Below are positions 10,601-18,273 of a stretch of 64,000 nucleotides of DNA, in pieces. The DNA comes from Tundrisphaera lichenicola (GTDB lineage Bacteria > Planctomycetota > Planctomycetia > Isosphaerales > Isosphaeraceae): positions 4,340,001 to 4,404,000 of the forward strand of contig NZ_CP195106.1 of the NCBI RefSeq assembly GCF_051175385.1, read 5' to 3'. The notes under the pieces were generated by a model. That model was not told the origin of the DNA, did no database searches, and saw only the letters and a list, made by a program, of their open reading frames with translations. Positions within the stretch are counted from its first letter, which is position 1. Each line of letters starts with the position of its first letter. The translations under genes were made by a program, and so were the position numbers.

Positions 10601-11456
10601 CGGCGATCCCGATCTGATTGCCAAGGATCTGATTCCCCTGCGCTCCGTTCAGTATCGAGATTCCCTGTAGTCCATTACCCGTGATGACATTGGCATCCCG
10701 CGTGGCCACACCGCCCACGGTCGAATTGGTCGACCCGAGTAAGATGCCCTGGAGCGAGTTGCCTTGTCCGCTCGCCGTGACCTGGCGATTTCCGGTCAGG
10801 GGAGTGCCGTCATTCGAGTTCACGTTGAACTGAAAATAATCCCCGATGTAATTTCCTTGAATCAACACACCGACATTGTCCGGCGAGGGAACCGCGATTC
10901 CAATCCCGAAGCCATCAATGATCAAACCGCGAATAATGGTATGCGAAGCTTCGATCTCGAAACCTGTGGAGCCACCCGTCTGACTTCCGTCAATGATGAC
11001 GCGATTAACGGCATTATTGCCCTTGACGGCGACAGCATCGTTCGGCGTTGATGAAATTAAGACAGGGTCGAGGAGGGTGGGAGAAACCTGGGCTGGATAT
11101 CTATAAGGGACGGGGAAATGACCCTGTGAAAAGCCATCAATCGTGAGTTGATCCGTGATCGCTGGCAACTCACTTTGGAGCTTGATTCGCCATGATTGTG
11201 AAATCGGATCGAAGCCGGGGAATGGTACATCGAGGTTAGGAGCAGTAGATGCAGGAATCTCAAATAAGATGTTGTCTGCGCCACTTTGATTGTTGGCCTG
11301 GTTAATCGCTTCTCGGAGGGATCCAGGGCCAGAGTCCTCGGCGTTCGTGACCAAAATGGGTAAGGTTGCCAGGAGTTGCCGGGATTCCATCCGCTCCCAC
11401 GAGGTCCGGAATCGACGGCGTGCACCCGGGTTTGGCCGTTGCTTCTGGTTTTTCAT
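7698..11456 (-). CDS. Giant surface protein: right-handed beta-helix plus two Calx-beta domains
   Basis: 1252 residues. The N-terminus is basic and has the planctomycete surface motif W-E-R-M-E-S-R-Q-L-L-A (about residues 20-30). Next comes D-S-G-P-G-S-L-R-E-A-I-N-Q-A-N, typical of proteins that open a parallel beta-helix. Residues about 130-700 carry many repeats of the type G-N-x-I-G and N-x-I-x-x-N, including L-I-G-G-x-x-x-x-x-x-N-x-I-S-A-N. Two Calx-beta domains follow (about 820-920 and 930-1030; F-x-V-x-E-x-x-G-T-x-T-I-T-V-x-R and A-x-x-G-x-D-Y). The C-terminus is Lys/Pro-rich. Likely a secreted adhesin or matrix protein. The helix-coding part (about 9000-11300) is visibly less GC-rich than its flanks. 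Confidence 0.85.
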   Translation of the reverse strand: MKNQKQRPNPGARRRFRTSWERMESRQLLATLPILVTNAEDSGPGSLREAINQANNQSGADNILFEIPASTAPNLDVPFPGFDPISQSWRIKLQSELPAITDQLTIDGFSQGHFPVPYRYPAQVSPTLLDPVLISSTPNDAVAVKGNNAVNRVIIDGSQTGGSTGFEIEASHTIIRGLIIDGFGIGIAVPSPDNVGVLIQGNYIGDYFQFNVNSNDGTPLTGNRQVTASGQGNSLQGILLGSTNSTVGGVATRDANVITGNGLQGISILNGAQGNQILGNQIGIAGPTINNRFFINGNGSEGILIGDSTTKFGDPSIPVGASDVSMEASSNLIGGSSTNAGNLISANCGDGIRIFGPLSTRNIVKGNSIGNAPGGGFPIEPGGGLVFGSGDTGNLGDGVRIENSGTNLIGGVADTDRNFISANEGAGVRILGTNATGNVVRNNIIGLTSDGLSPLGNSMEGVTIASSGNIVGPGNIISANLRGVWLTGGGAFSNTIQDNLIGTDINGVADLGNAREGIRIENSSKNEILGNSRGSQVISGNNVGILIFGTAATNNEVLGNLIGSDRSGMFDLGNSLEGIRVENAPYNTIGGVTTFDRNLISANHWGVAIVGPLASFNSVEGNFIGSDITGAAPLGNEVDGVIINQGASNNAVGGPSIPPGNTIAFNIRDGVRIEDLSVRNSILTNSIFSNGALGIDLVDMSDPANGLTPNDINKPGPNFFQNYPVLSSVATSLTFTNIQGSLDSTPNTTFVIQFFANSKPDAFIINSKTVYFGEGEIYLGQTTVTTGANGHVIFSVNVPVTVGSGQGVTATATDSSNNTSEFSEDQFEEISLVQFQMANFVVDEAAGTTTITVVRSGGSGGQFSVDYSTSNGTAIAGSDYQATSGTLTFEIGQNTASFTIPIIDDTIPEADETVLLTLSNPVGAAMLGNPSMAVLTIQDNDQPGAFRFLNSAYFVNEADGTATITVVRDSGGGTVSVNYATANGTAQAGSDYLPVFGTLVFGPGETVKTFSVPIVLNPAIEGNETVILNLGSPTGGATLGSPSSSVLVILDDRVDRMGPVVVGVRAIAGAVGVSSVLITYSEPLDSNRATDLLNYGFSIRIAGRDGRLGTRDDQLIGIQSATYDPASMTVRLALGRLLAKKMPVQVEINQVTSVAGVNRGVADLAGNLLNSVGVGNPGIPYKTQVVARPAPSVVIQTGVKTPAPRSNKAKKAKPVVHPAHPKVITSHPASAKGKSQAQAISLPSERNRSNHS

Positions 11457-11676
11457 GGCACAATTCCCCTCGGGGTATCCGTCTGAAACTTGGGACGACC
11501 CGATTCGATCGTCGGTTCATGCCCCGGCTAAAGCTGGCGCGATCGACCTTTAAATGAGAGAATACACCATGGCTTGGGGTCCGGCGGGCGGGCCTCTCAG
11601 GAACTCCGGCCGAAGTTCGATGGAACGGGTTTGAAAATCGATCTCGGGGCCGACCATCGCGAGGGTTCGATCGATC

Positions 11677-12654
11677 ATGCGAGATATCCGGGTGGCAACC
11701 GCTCAGTTCGAGCACCGAGACGGCGACAAGGCTTACAACCTCGGCCGGATTCGCGACCTGACGGCTCTGGCGTCGAGCCGGGGGGCCGAGGTCGTCTGCT
11801 TCCACGAGTGCAGCATCACGGCCTATACGTTCTTGCAGACGCTCTCCCGGGATGAGCTGGACGCCCTGGCCGAGCCGGTCCCCGACGGGCCTTCCACCCG
11901 GAGTTTGATCGAGATCTCCCGCGAATCGAACGTCGTGGTGATGGCGGGCCTGATCGAACGGGAACCCGATGGGAAGCTCTACAAGAGCTATGTGGCGGTC
12001 GGGCCCGAGGGGCTGCTCGCCCGCTATCACAAGCTCCACCCGTTCATCAGCCCGCACCTGACCCCGGGACGGGGCTATCAGGTGGTCGAGATCCTCGGCG
12101 TCAAGTTCGGCTTCTTGATCTGCTACGACAACAACTTGCCGGAGAATGTCCGGGCCACGGCCCTGCTCGGGGCCGAGGTCATCGTGATGCCGCATGTCAC
12201 CGGTTGCACCCCGTCCAACATGCCGGGTCGCGGGCTGGTCGACCCTTCGCTCTGGGACAACCGGCACCGAGACCCCGCCCGACTCCGCCTGGAGTTCCAG
12301 GGCCCCAAGGGGCGAGGCTGGCTCGACCGGTGGCTCCCGGCCCGCGCCTGGGAAAACGGGGTCTACGCCGTCTTCGCCAACAACATCGGTCGAGACTTCG
12401 ACACCATCAAGCCGGGCCTCTCGATGATCCTCGGGCCCGATGGCGAAGTAATCGTGGAGAGTCGGGAACTCGACGACGACGTCGTCGTCGGACTCCTGAC
12501 GACCGACGCTCTCGAGGGATCGCCGGGACGGCGCTATCTCCGGGCTCGCCGGCCGGAGCTTTACTCCAAACTGACCGAACCCCACCCCGCCGGTCATCGG
12601 CAGGTCACCAGCCCGGGATGGAAGCTCGCCTACGAGCCCGAATCGCCCCGGTGA
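11677..12654 (+). CDS. Carbon-nitrogen hydrolase (nitrilase superfamily)
   Basis: 325 residues, the normal length for the family. Members hydrolyse amides, carbamoyl groups or nitriles through a Glu-Lys-Cys centre. The triad is visible: Glu44 in C-F-H-E-C-S, Lys119 in Y-H-K-L-H-P-F, and Cys149 in F-L-I-C-Y-D-N-N. No signal peptide, so cytosolic. The start M-R-D-I-R-V-A-T-A-Q-F is the standard first strand of the fold. The gene stands alone between a divergent surface-protein gene and a gene-poor stretch, so context does not give the substrate. The C-N-hydrolase assignment is solid; a specific activity such as amidase or carbamoylputrescine hydrolase cannot be chosen. Confidence 0.88.
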   Translation: MRDIRVATAQFEHRDGDKAYNLGRIRDLTALASSRGAEVVCFHECSITAYTFLQTLSRDELDALAEPVPDGPSTRSLIEISRESNVVVMAGLIEREPDGKLYKSYVAVGPEGLLARYHKLHPFISPHLTPGRGYQVVEILGVKFGFLICYDNNLPENVRATALLGAEVIVMPHVTGCTPSNMPGRGLVDPSLWDNRHRDPARLRLEFQGPKGRGWLDRWLPARAWENGVYAVFANNIGRDFDTIKPGLSMILGPDGEVIVESRELDDDVVVGLLTTDALEGSPGRRYLRARRPELYSKLTEPHPAGHRQVTSPGWKLAYEPESPR

Positions 12655-12735
12655 GCATCGGCCCGTCCGGACCTTCGTCGAAACGTCATTGAACGGAAAG
12701 GGCCGAGTCGAGATCCTACCGGCTCGATTCGCCGT

Positions 12736-12750
12736 GCCGGTAGGACCGGC
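12736..12750. terminator. Hairpin between two converging reading frames
   Basis: Perfect 6-bp stem (GCCGGT, loop AGG, ACCGGC) about 80 bp after the nitrilase stop and directly abutting the stop codon of the small minus-strand ORF at 12751. It has no T-run. The position suggests a shared, bidirectional transcription end. Confidence 0.4.
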
Positions 12751-12942
12751 TTACTGTCCGTCGACCGTGCTCAAATTTCCCCGCTTCCCGCGGGCGGAAT
12801 TCGTAATTACGATGTCGGCGACTTGGACGATGTTTGCTTCGGGGATCTCCACGACGGCCTGTCCCAGGCCGGCATCCAGGAGGAGGCGCGAGTCCAGAGG
12901 ATCAAATTCGAGTGGCCGTCGATGGCGTGGGTTGCGTGGCAC
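12751..12942 (-). CDS. Small ORF with LExR-type surface motif
   Basis: 63 residues from GTG 12942. The N-terminus has basic residues, then P-L-E-F-D-P-L-D-S-R-L-L-L-D-A-G, clearly the same motif class as in the surface proteins at 5976, 11456 and 34841. The remaining about 40 residues (V-V-E-I-P-E-A-N-I-V-Q-V-A-D-I-V-I-T) are too short for a passenger domain. It could be the surviving start of a larger surface protein (pseudogene) or a true mini-protein. A hairpin directly after its stop favours a transcribed unit. No homologue can be named. Confidence 0.4.
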   Translation of the reverse strand: MPRNPRHRRPLEFDPLDSRLLLDAGLGQAVVEIPEANIVQVADIVITNSARGKRGNLSTVDGQ

Positions 12943-13231
12943 AAAAAGTTCCCCCCAGAGTCCATGATCACCGGTGAGCCGCCGGTCGAAATCCGATGGT
13001 CGACACAGCCGGTGCGACTCAAGCCTAGGTCGTTGGCCCGAGAATGACCAGGGTCGGTCCGGGAATCATCAACGCAGGATGATCGGGATCAACCTTGGAT
13101 CGAAATCCTTACGCGGTGCTTGCGTGCTTGGGACAAACCAGGTTCGATTTCGGGAAAAACCGTGCTCCCTATTCCTCGGAATGAGGGAATATCATGCGGA
13201 TCTCTCTCGGGAAGTTCCGAGACCTGGAGAA

Positions 13232-13303
13232 GTTTGGGTTCGTTTTTCCTGGGGGGGAGTCTGGCCTCCCTGATTCTTCGGTTGGGGTTGGGTTCGTTTT
13301 TCC
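13232..13303. repeat. 16-bp direct repeat upstream of the heme-binding protein gene
   Basis: TTGGGTTCGTTTTTCC occurs at 13232-13247 and again at 13288-13303, a 56-bp period, in an otherwise gene-free stretch (12943-13478). The second copy ends about 175 bp before the start chosen for the next gene. It might be a regulatory pair of sites or a local duplication. Apart from this I see no gene in the stretch. Confidence 0.5.
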
Positions 13304-13478
13304 CGGAGTCTTCGTGGTTCCCGGCCGGGCGACGGAGAGTCCTTACCCCGTTGTGAGGGCCCGTCGGGCACGGCTAGAATATCGCGATCTCGGAGGCCGA
13401 CCACGCCGGAAGGGAGACCTTTCCCCGCCAAGTTCGGACTCCTCCCGCCCTCGAACTCGACCCAACGAGGAAGCACGA

Positions 13479-16400
13479 ATGATGACGGCTCGGGCCCGGC
13501 GGGTCCTCCCCGCGATTCTGATGTTATTGCTGGTTGCCTCGGCTTCCCGGGCCGCCGGACTGCCCAAGGTCCCGGACGACTTGAAGGTCAGGCTGGTGGC
13601 CAGCTTCCCGGATCTGCTCTATCCCTCGCAGTTGGCGACCTCGCCCGATGGATCGCTCTTCGTCGCGGTCGACCCGATGGACCAGGTGGGGCCGTACGAG
13701 GCGATGGACGGCAAGATCTATCTCTATCGGGATGGTAAGGACCCGGTCATTTTCGCCGAGGGCTTCCGGGCGGTCTTCGGGATGGCCTGGCGCGAGGGAG
13801 AGCTTTACGTCAGCCACATGCCGTTCTTGACCGTCCTCCGCGACACCGATGGCGACGGCAAGGCCGATACCCGCAAGGATCTTTTCAAGGATCTGGGGAT
13901 CACCAATAACGCGATTTATGGGCTGAACGACCACATCGTCTCGGGGATCCAGTTCGGGATCGATGACCGGCTCTACATCTCGACGGGAGACAAGGGGGTC
14001 CTGAAAGCCACAGGGCCCGACGGCAAGACGGCCCAGGTGGTCGGCGGCGGGACCCTCCGCTGCCTCCCCGACGGGACCGACCTCGAAGTGTTCACCACCG
14101 GGACCCGGAACCACCTCGAACCCAACCTCGACGACCGCGACAACCTCTTCACCTACGACAACACCGATGATGGCGACGGCTGGTGGACCCGGGTCACCCA
14201 TCACGTCGATGGCGGATACTACGGATATCCCTACGATTATCACGATTTTCCCGACCGATTCCTGAATCGGATCGCGGAGTATGGCGGGGGCTCGCCCTGC
14301 GGCGGTGTGGTCTACAAGGAAGATGCCTGGCCCGAGAAGTATCGAGGTCGCGCGATCTGGGCCGAGTGGGGCAAGCGAAAGGTCAGCGCCTTCGCCTTCG
14401 AGCCCGAAGGGGCCTCGTTCAAGATCGAGGACGTGATCGACCTGGCCGAGGTCGGCGACTCGGGCGAACTCCGGCCGCTCGATCTCGCCCTTTCCTACGA
14501 TGGGAAAACCCTTTACGTCGCCGACTGGGGGATGGGCTCCTGGGGCTCGAAGACCGAGAAGGTCGGTCGGGTCTACGCGATCACTTACGGAGGCCCCGAG
14601 ATACCGACCCGCCCCCGAGGCGCCGACTCCGACCCGGTCGAGGCCCAGATCGAGCAAATGGACCATCCCTCATTCAACGAGCGGATGCGAGCCCAGCGGG
14701 CTCTGGTCAAGAAGGGCCGCGACGTCCTGCCGGTCGTGGTCCAGTCCCTCGCCGACCCGAAGACCGATCCCGTCGCCCTCCGGCATCTGGTCTGGGTGGT
14801 CGACGGAATTGCCGGGGCGACGCCCGATGCCTCGGTTCCCCTGATGGAAGCCCTGAAATCGCCGGTCGCCGACGTGCGGGCCCAGGCCGCTCGAGCCCTC
14901 GGCGAACGACGGGTCCCGATCGCAAAGGAGGGACTGATCGGCCTACTTGGCGACCCGGAACCGTCCGTGAAGCTCCAGGCCATCATCGCCCTCGGGCGGA
15001 TCGGCGACCCTTCGAGCATCCCGGCGCTTTTGCCGATCCTGGTCGACTCCGACCGCTATCTCGCGTTTTCGACCCGTCAGGCCCTCCGGCGGATCGGCGA
15101 CTGGAAGGCGGTCGCGTCGGGCCTGAAGTCGGACAACCCGGCACTCCGGGCCGCAATCCTGGCAACCCTGGAACTCGTCTACGACGCCGATGCCGTCAAG
15201 GTCCTCCGGACGGTCGCGACCTCCACCGAGGTCCCCGAAGCTGAACGTGCTCGGGCGATCGGCGAACTGGCCACCGTCCACCGGAAGGCTCCTCCCTGGG
15301 ATGGGAAGTGGTGGGGGACCCGGCCTTCGCGGGGCAAGGCTCCCGGCAAGACGATCGCCTGGGAGGCGACCCCCGAGATCCTCCAGACGATCGAGACCAG
15401 CCTGTCCGACCCCGCCTTGCCGGTCCGCCTGGCGTCGATCGAGGCCCTTCGCGAGACCGACACCCGGGGCGCCTTGCCGATGCTCCGCGAGCGATTCGAG
15501 GCCGATCGCGACCCCGCGGCCCGCGAGGCGATCGCCCTGGCCCTGGGCAAGATGGCCGACAAGGAAGCCTTGCCGATCTTGATCGAGGCCCTTCGAGACC
15601 CGAGCAATCCCCCTGGAGTCCGATCGGCCTCGCTCATGGGCGTCGAGACCATCGGAGGTCGGGAGGCCATCCAGGTCCTGATCGAGATCCTCCAGGTTCG
15701 GGGGGAAGCGAACCGGGGAGACGCTCAGACCCGGGCGATCGCCGCCCTCGGCCGGTTCAAGGCCAGAGAGGCGATCCCTTCGATCGTCCAACTACTGGCC
15801 GATTCGTCGCCGGAAGTCCGCGCGGCCTCGGCCGAGGCCCTGGGACAGATCGGGGTCCTTGAGGGGGGCTCGGGCAAACTTCGAGAGGCCCTGACCGACC
15901 CGTCCGTCGAGGTCCGCAAGGCCGTGATCTCCGCCCTGGCGAGCTTGAAGGATCGCGAGGCGATCCCTGCCTTGCTGAAGGCGGCCGATGAAAAGGCGAC
16001 GAGCTTCGAGGCAACCCTCGCCCTGGCCTCCCTGCCCGATCCCAGGGCGCTCCAGGTCTATCTCCGGGGCTTGACCGCCACGAGTCCCGACCTGAGGAAG
16101 GCCGCATCCCTGGCCATCTCCGCGATCAGGACCGAAGTCCAGCCGGTCCTCGATCAGCTGGCCACGCGGCATGAGCTCGATCCCGAGACGCTTCCCGAGT
16201 TGCGGCGGATCTACAGCTCGCTCCAGCCGATCCTCGACTGGCACGTCATGGGCCCCTTCCCCTTCAAGGACCGGCCGCCGGTCTCTCCCGGCAAGCCGGT
16301 CGACCTGGCCTTGACCGTTCCCGGCCCCGACGGGACGACCCTGTCGTGGAAGGCCGTCCGCGGATCGAGCGAGAGCGGGATGGTCGACCTGTCCCGGGCC

Positions 16401-17204
16401 ATCGGCGATCTCGGCGATCGATCGGCCTTCGGCTACGCCGAGTTCGAGAGCCCGACCGGCCGACCGGCCCGGATCGGGGTGGGGTCGGACGACACGCTGA
16501 TGGTCTGGCTCAATGGCAAGGAGGTCTACCGGTTCAACGACAGTCGGGGATTCTCGCCCGATGTCGCCCGGGTTGACGTGGATCTGAAGGAGGGAAAGAA
16601 CACCTTGCTGATCAAGTGCGGCAACGGCGGAGGCCCCTGGGCCTATTCCGTGGCCGTGAGCGCCTCGGAGGATTATGCCTTCCTCCGAGGCCCCTCGACC
16701 CTGGGATTCGATCCCGAGCGTTTCAAGATGGCCGGCCTCAAGGGTTCGGGCCAGGCCGAGCGCGGCAAGGTCCTCTTCTTCGACATGAAGGGGCTAGCCT
16801 GCGTCAAGTGTCACGTCGTCGGGGGCCAGGGTGGCGCGGTTGGCCCGGAGCTGTCGGGGGTCGCCGTCAAGTATCCCCGCGAGGAATTGGTCAATTCGAT
16901 CCTCTTCCCGTCGGCCCGGATCTCCTCGGGATATGAGCCGGTGGTGGTCGCCATCGCCGACGGTCGAGTCCTGACCGGCCTGATCAAGTCCGATACCGAC
17001 GAGGGCCTGGAGATCGAGGACGCCGATGCCAAGCGGATCAAGATCCCCAAGGCCGACATCGAAGTACGCAAGGCCAGCGACGTCTCGTTGATGCCCAATG
17101 GGATCGTCGAGGGGATCACCCCGCAGGACTTCGCCGACCTGATCGCCTACCTCGAAACCCTCAAGGATGCGGCGGCCAACCAGGCCAAGCCGGGCGGAAA
17201 GTGA
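13479..17204 (+). CDS. Secreted propeller/HEAT-repeat protein with C-terminal heme-binding domain
   Basis: 1241 residues from ATG 13479; the frame is open upstream to 13194, but 13479 begins a signal peptide ending A-S-R-A-A. Residues about 25-390 form a PVC-type soluble-dehydrogenase-like beta-propeller (L-A-T-S-P-D-G-S-L-F-V-A-V, D-T-D-G-D-G-K-A-D, G-V-V-Y). Residues about 400-900 are HEAT repeats with the recurring pattern A-L-G-x-x-x-D-x-x-A-x-P-x-L. Residues about 920-1060 look like a carbohydrate-binding jelly roll. The last 150 residues are the planctomycete/Verrucomicrobium heme-binding domain with C-V-K-C-H at 1108-1112 and P-E-L-S-G-V. Probably a periplasmic electron-transfer or oxidative sugar enzyme; the substrate is unknown. 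Confidence 0.85.
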   Translation: MMTARARRVLPAILMLLLVASASRAAGLPKVPDDLKVRLVASFPDLLYPSQLATSPDGSLFVAVDPMDQVGPYEAMDGKIYLYRDGKDPVIFAEGFRAVFGMAWREGELYVSHMPFLTVLRDTDGDGKADTRKDLFKDLGITNNAIYGLNDHIVSGIQFGIDDRLYISTGDKGVLKATGPDGKTAQVVGGGTLRCLPDGTDLEVFTTGTRNHLEPNLDDRDNLFTYDNTDDGDGWWTRVTHHVDGGYYGYPYDYHDFPDRFLNRIAEYGGGSPCGGVVYKEDAWPEKYRGRAIWAEWGKRKVSAFAFEPEGASFKIEDVIDLAEVGDSGELRPLDLALSYDGKTLYVADWGMGSWGSKTEKVGRVYAITYGGPEIPTRPRGADSDPVEAQIEQMDHPSFNERMRAQRALVKKGRDVLPVVVQSLADPKTDPVALRHLVWVVDGIAGATPDASVPLMEALKSPVADVRAQAARALGERRVPIAKEGLIGLLGDPEPSVKLQAIIALGRIGDPSSIPALLPILVDSDRYLAFSTRQALRRIGDWKAVASGLKSDNPALRAAILATLELVYDADAVKVLRTVATSTEVPEAERARAIGELATVHRKAPPWDGKWWGTRPSRGKAPGKTIAWEATPEILQTIETSLSDPALPVRLASIEALRETDTRGALPMLRERFEADRDPAAREAIALALGKMADKEALPILIEALRDPSNPPGVRSASLMGVETIGGREAIQVLIEILQVRGEANRGDAQTRAIAALGRFKAREAIPSIVQLLADSSPEVRAASAEALGQIGVLEGGSGKLREALTDPSVEVRKAVISALASLKDREAIPALLKAADEKATSFEATLALASLPDPRALQVYLRGLTATSPDLRKAASLAISAIRTEVQPVLDQLATRHELDPETLPELRRIYSSLQPILDWHVMGPFPFKDRPPVSPGKPVDLALTVPGPDGTTLSWKAVRGSSESGMVDLSRAIGDLGDRSAFGYAEFESPTGRPARIGVGSDDTLMVWLNGKEVYRFNDSRGFSPDVARVDVDLKEGKNTLLIKCGNGGGPWAYSVAVSASEDYAFLRGPSTLGFDPERFKMAGLKGSGQAERGKVLFFDMKGLACVKCHVVGGQGGAVGPELSGVAVKYPREELVNSILFPSARISSGYEPVVVAIADGRVLTGLIKSDTDEGLEIEDADAKRIKIPKADIEVRKASDVSLMPNGIVEGITPQDFADLIAYLETLKDAAANQAKPGGK

Positions 17205-17436
17205 CCCCAGGGGCCGGGTCGCATTCCCCTGCAGCGACCCGGCCCGCAAGTCCTACCTCGGCTCGGGCGATTGGTTCGGTTCGTCGGCTGGTACCTCGAT
17301 TGAAGCCCAGATCTTCGAATCCATGAGCACGATTGCCGGAATCGAGGTTGTCTCGGTTTCGCCGAATGATTAGTGTACAATTGATCCCATCGCCGAACGT
17401 CATCCACCCATTTCCGATCCTTCAGATCGAGTCAAG

Positions 17437-18201
17437 ATGTCCCAAGACGAGTCATCCCCGACGAAGGCCCGACGCGAGCGGAGTACCCGCCACCCCGGGG
17501 TCCCGCTGGCCGAGAGCGTCGAGCTTTGCAAATTCATCGAAGCCCGAGGGCTCGACGGCCTCACCGCGCCCGACATCGCGTCGTCGCTGGGTTACAAGAA
17601 CATCAAGACCAACACCTTCTCGGCTCGCCTGAGCGCGGCCCGCCAGTTCGGGCTGCTGGTGCTCAAGGACGAGGGGTACAGCTTGACGCCCCTCGCCCGG
17701 TCGATCCTCCATCCGGTCGACCCCGCCGAGGTCCCCCGGCTCTATCGCCAGGCGTTGCTCGAACCGCCGCTCTATTCCGAGCTGGCCGGCCAGTTCGCCG
17801 AGAAGAGGCTGCCCGAGGCGTCGATCCTGGGCAATGTCCTCTATCACAATTACCAGATCATCGCCTCGGCCAAGCAGTCGGCCGCCGAAGCATTCCTGGA
17901 GTCGGCCCGATTTGCGGGGGCCCTGGGCGAAGACCAGGTCTTCCGGCCTCAGGGGACGCGAGCCGAGGTCTCACCCCCGATCGCGGAGCGACCGGTGGTG
18001 GAGAGTCCCCCGCCGATCGCCTCCGAGTCGAAGGCGGTCGAGCGGTCGTCCGACGTCCGGATCGACCTTCGACTCTGGGGTTCCGACGCGGGGAAAGCGA
18101 TCCGGCTCCGGGCCCCCGAATCCATCACCCCCGAGAGTTTCGAGCGGCTGATCCAGACCATCCGGCTGCATGTCCGGATCGAAGAGCCGGAGGCGGGGTG
18201 A
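17437..18201 (+). CDS. Putative winged-helix protein, function unknown
   Basis: 254 residues starting M-S-Q-D-E-S-S. Residues about 25-95 look like a helix-turn-helix or winged-helix fold: L-T-A-P-D-I-A-S-S-L-G-Y, then S-A-R-L-S-A-A-R-Q-F-G-L-L and the wing-like L-K-D-E-G-Y-S-L-T-P-L-A-R-S-I-L. The middle (100-165) is helical. After a Pro-rich linker, the C-terminal 50 residues (I-D-L-R-L-W-G to the end) look like a small alpha/beta unit. It has no catalytic motif, signal peptide or membrane segment. A TACAAT box (17376-17381) lies about 55 bp upstream. It is likely cytosolic and possibly DNA-binding; I do not recognise the family. Confidence 0.7.
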   Translation: MSQDESSPTKARRERSTRHPGVPLAESVELCKFIEARGLDGLTAPDIASSLGYKNIKTNTFSARLSAARQFGLLVLKDEGYSLTPLARSILHPVDPAEVPRLYRQALLEPPLYSELAGQFAEKRLPEASILGNVLYHNYQIIASAKQSAAEAFLESARFAGALGEDQVFRPQGTRAEVSPPIAERPVVESPPPIASESKAVERSSDVRIDLRLWGSDAGKAIRLRAPESITPESFERLIQTIRLHVRIEEPEAG

Positions 18202-18209
18202 TCGAAAAG

Positions 18210-18261
18210 TCCAGGATTTCCGAACTCGGGAAGAGATCGTCCCGAGATCGGATTTCCTGGA
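18210..18261. terminator. Bidirectional terminator-like hairpin
   Basis: A 22-bp inverted repeat (18210-18231 and 18240-18261) with three mismatches and an 8-nt loop sits in the 72-bp gap between the converging winged-helix gene and xylA. Its position and length make it a good shared terminator; there is no long T-run on either strand. Confidence 0.7.
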
Positions 18262-18273
18262 TTCCCGGCTGGT

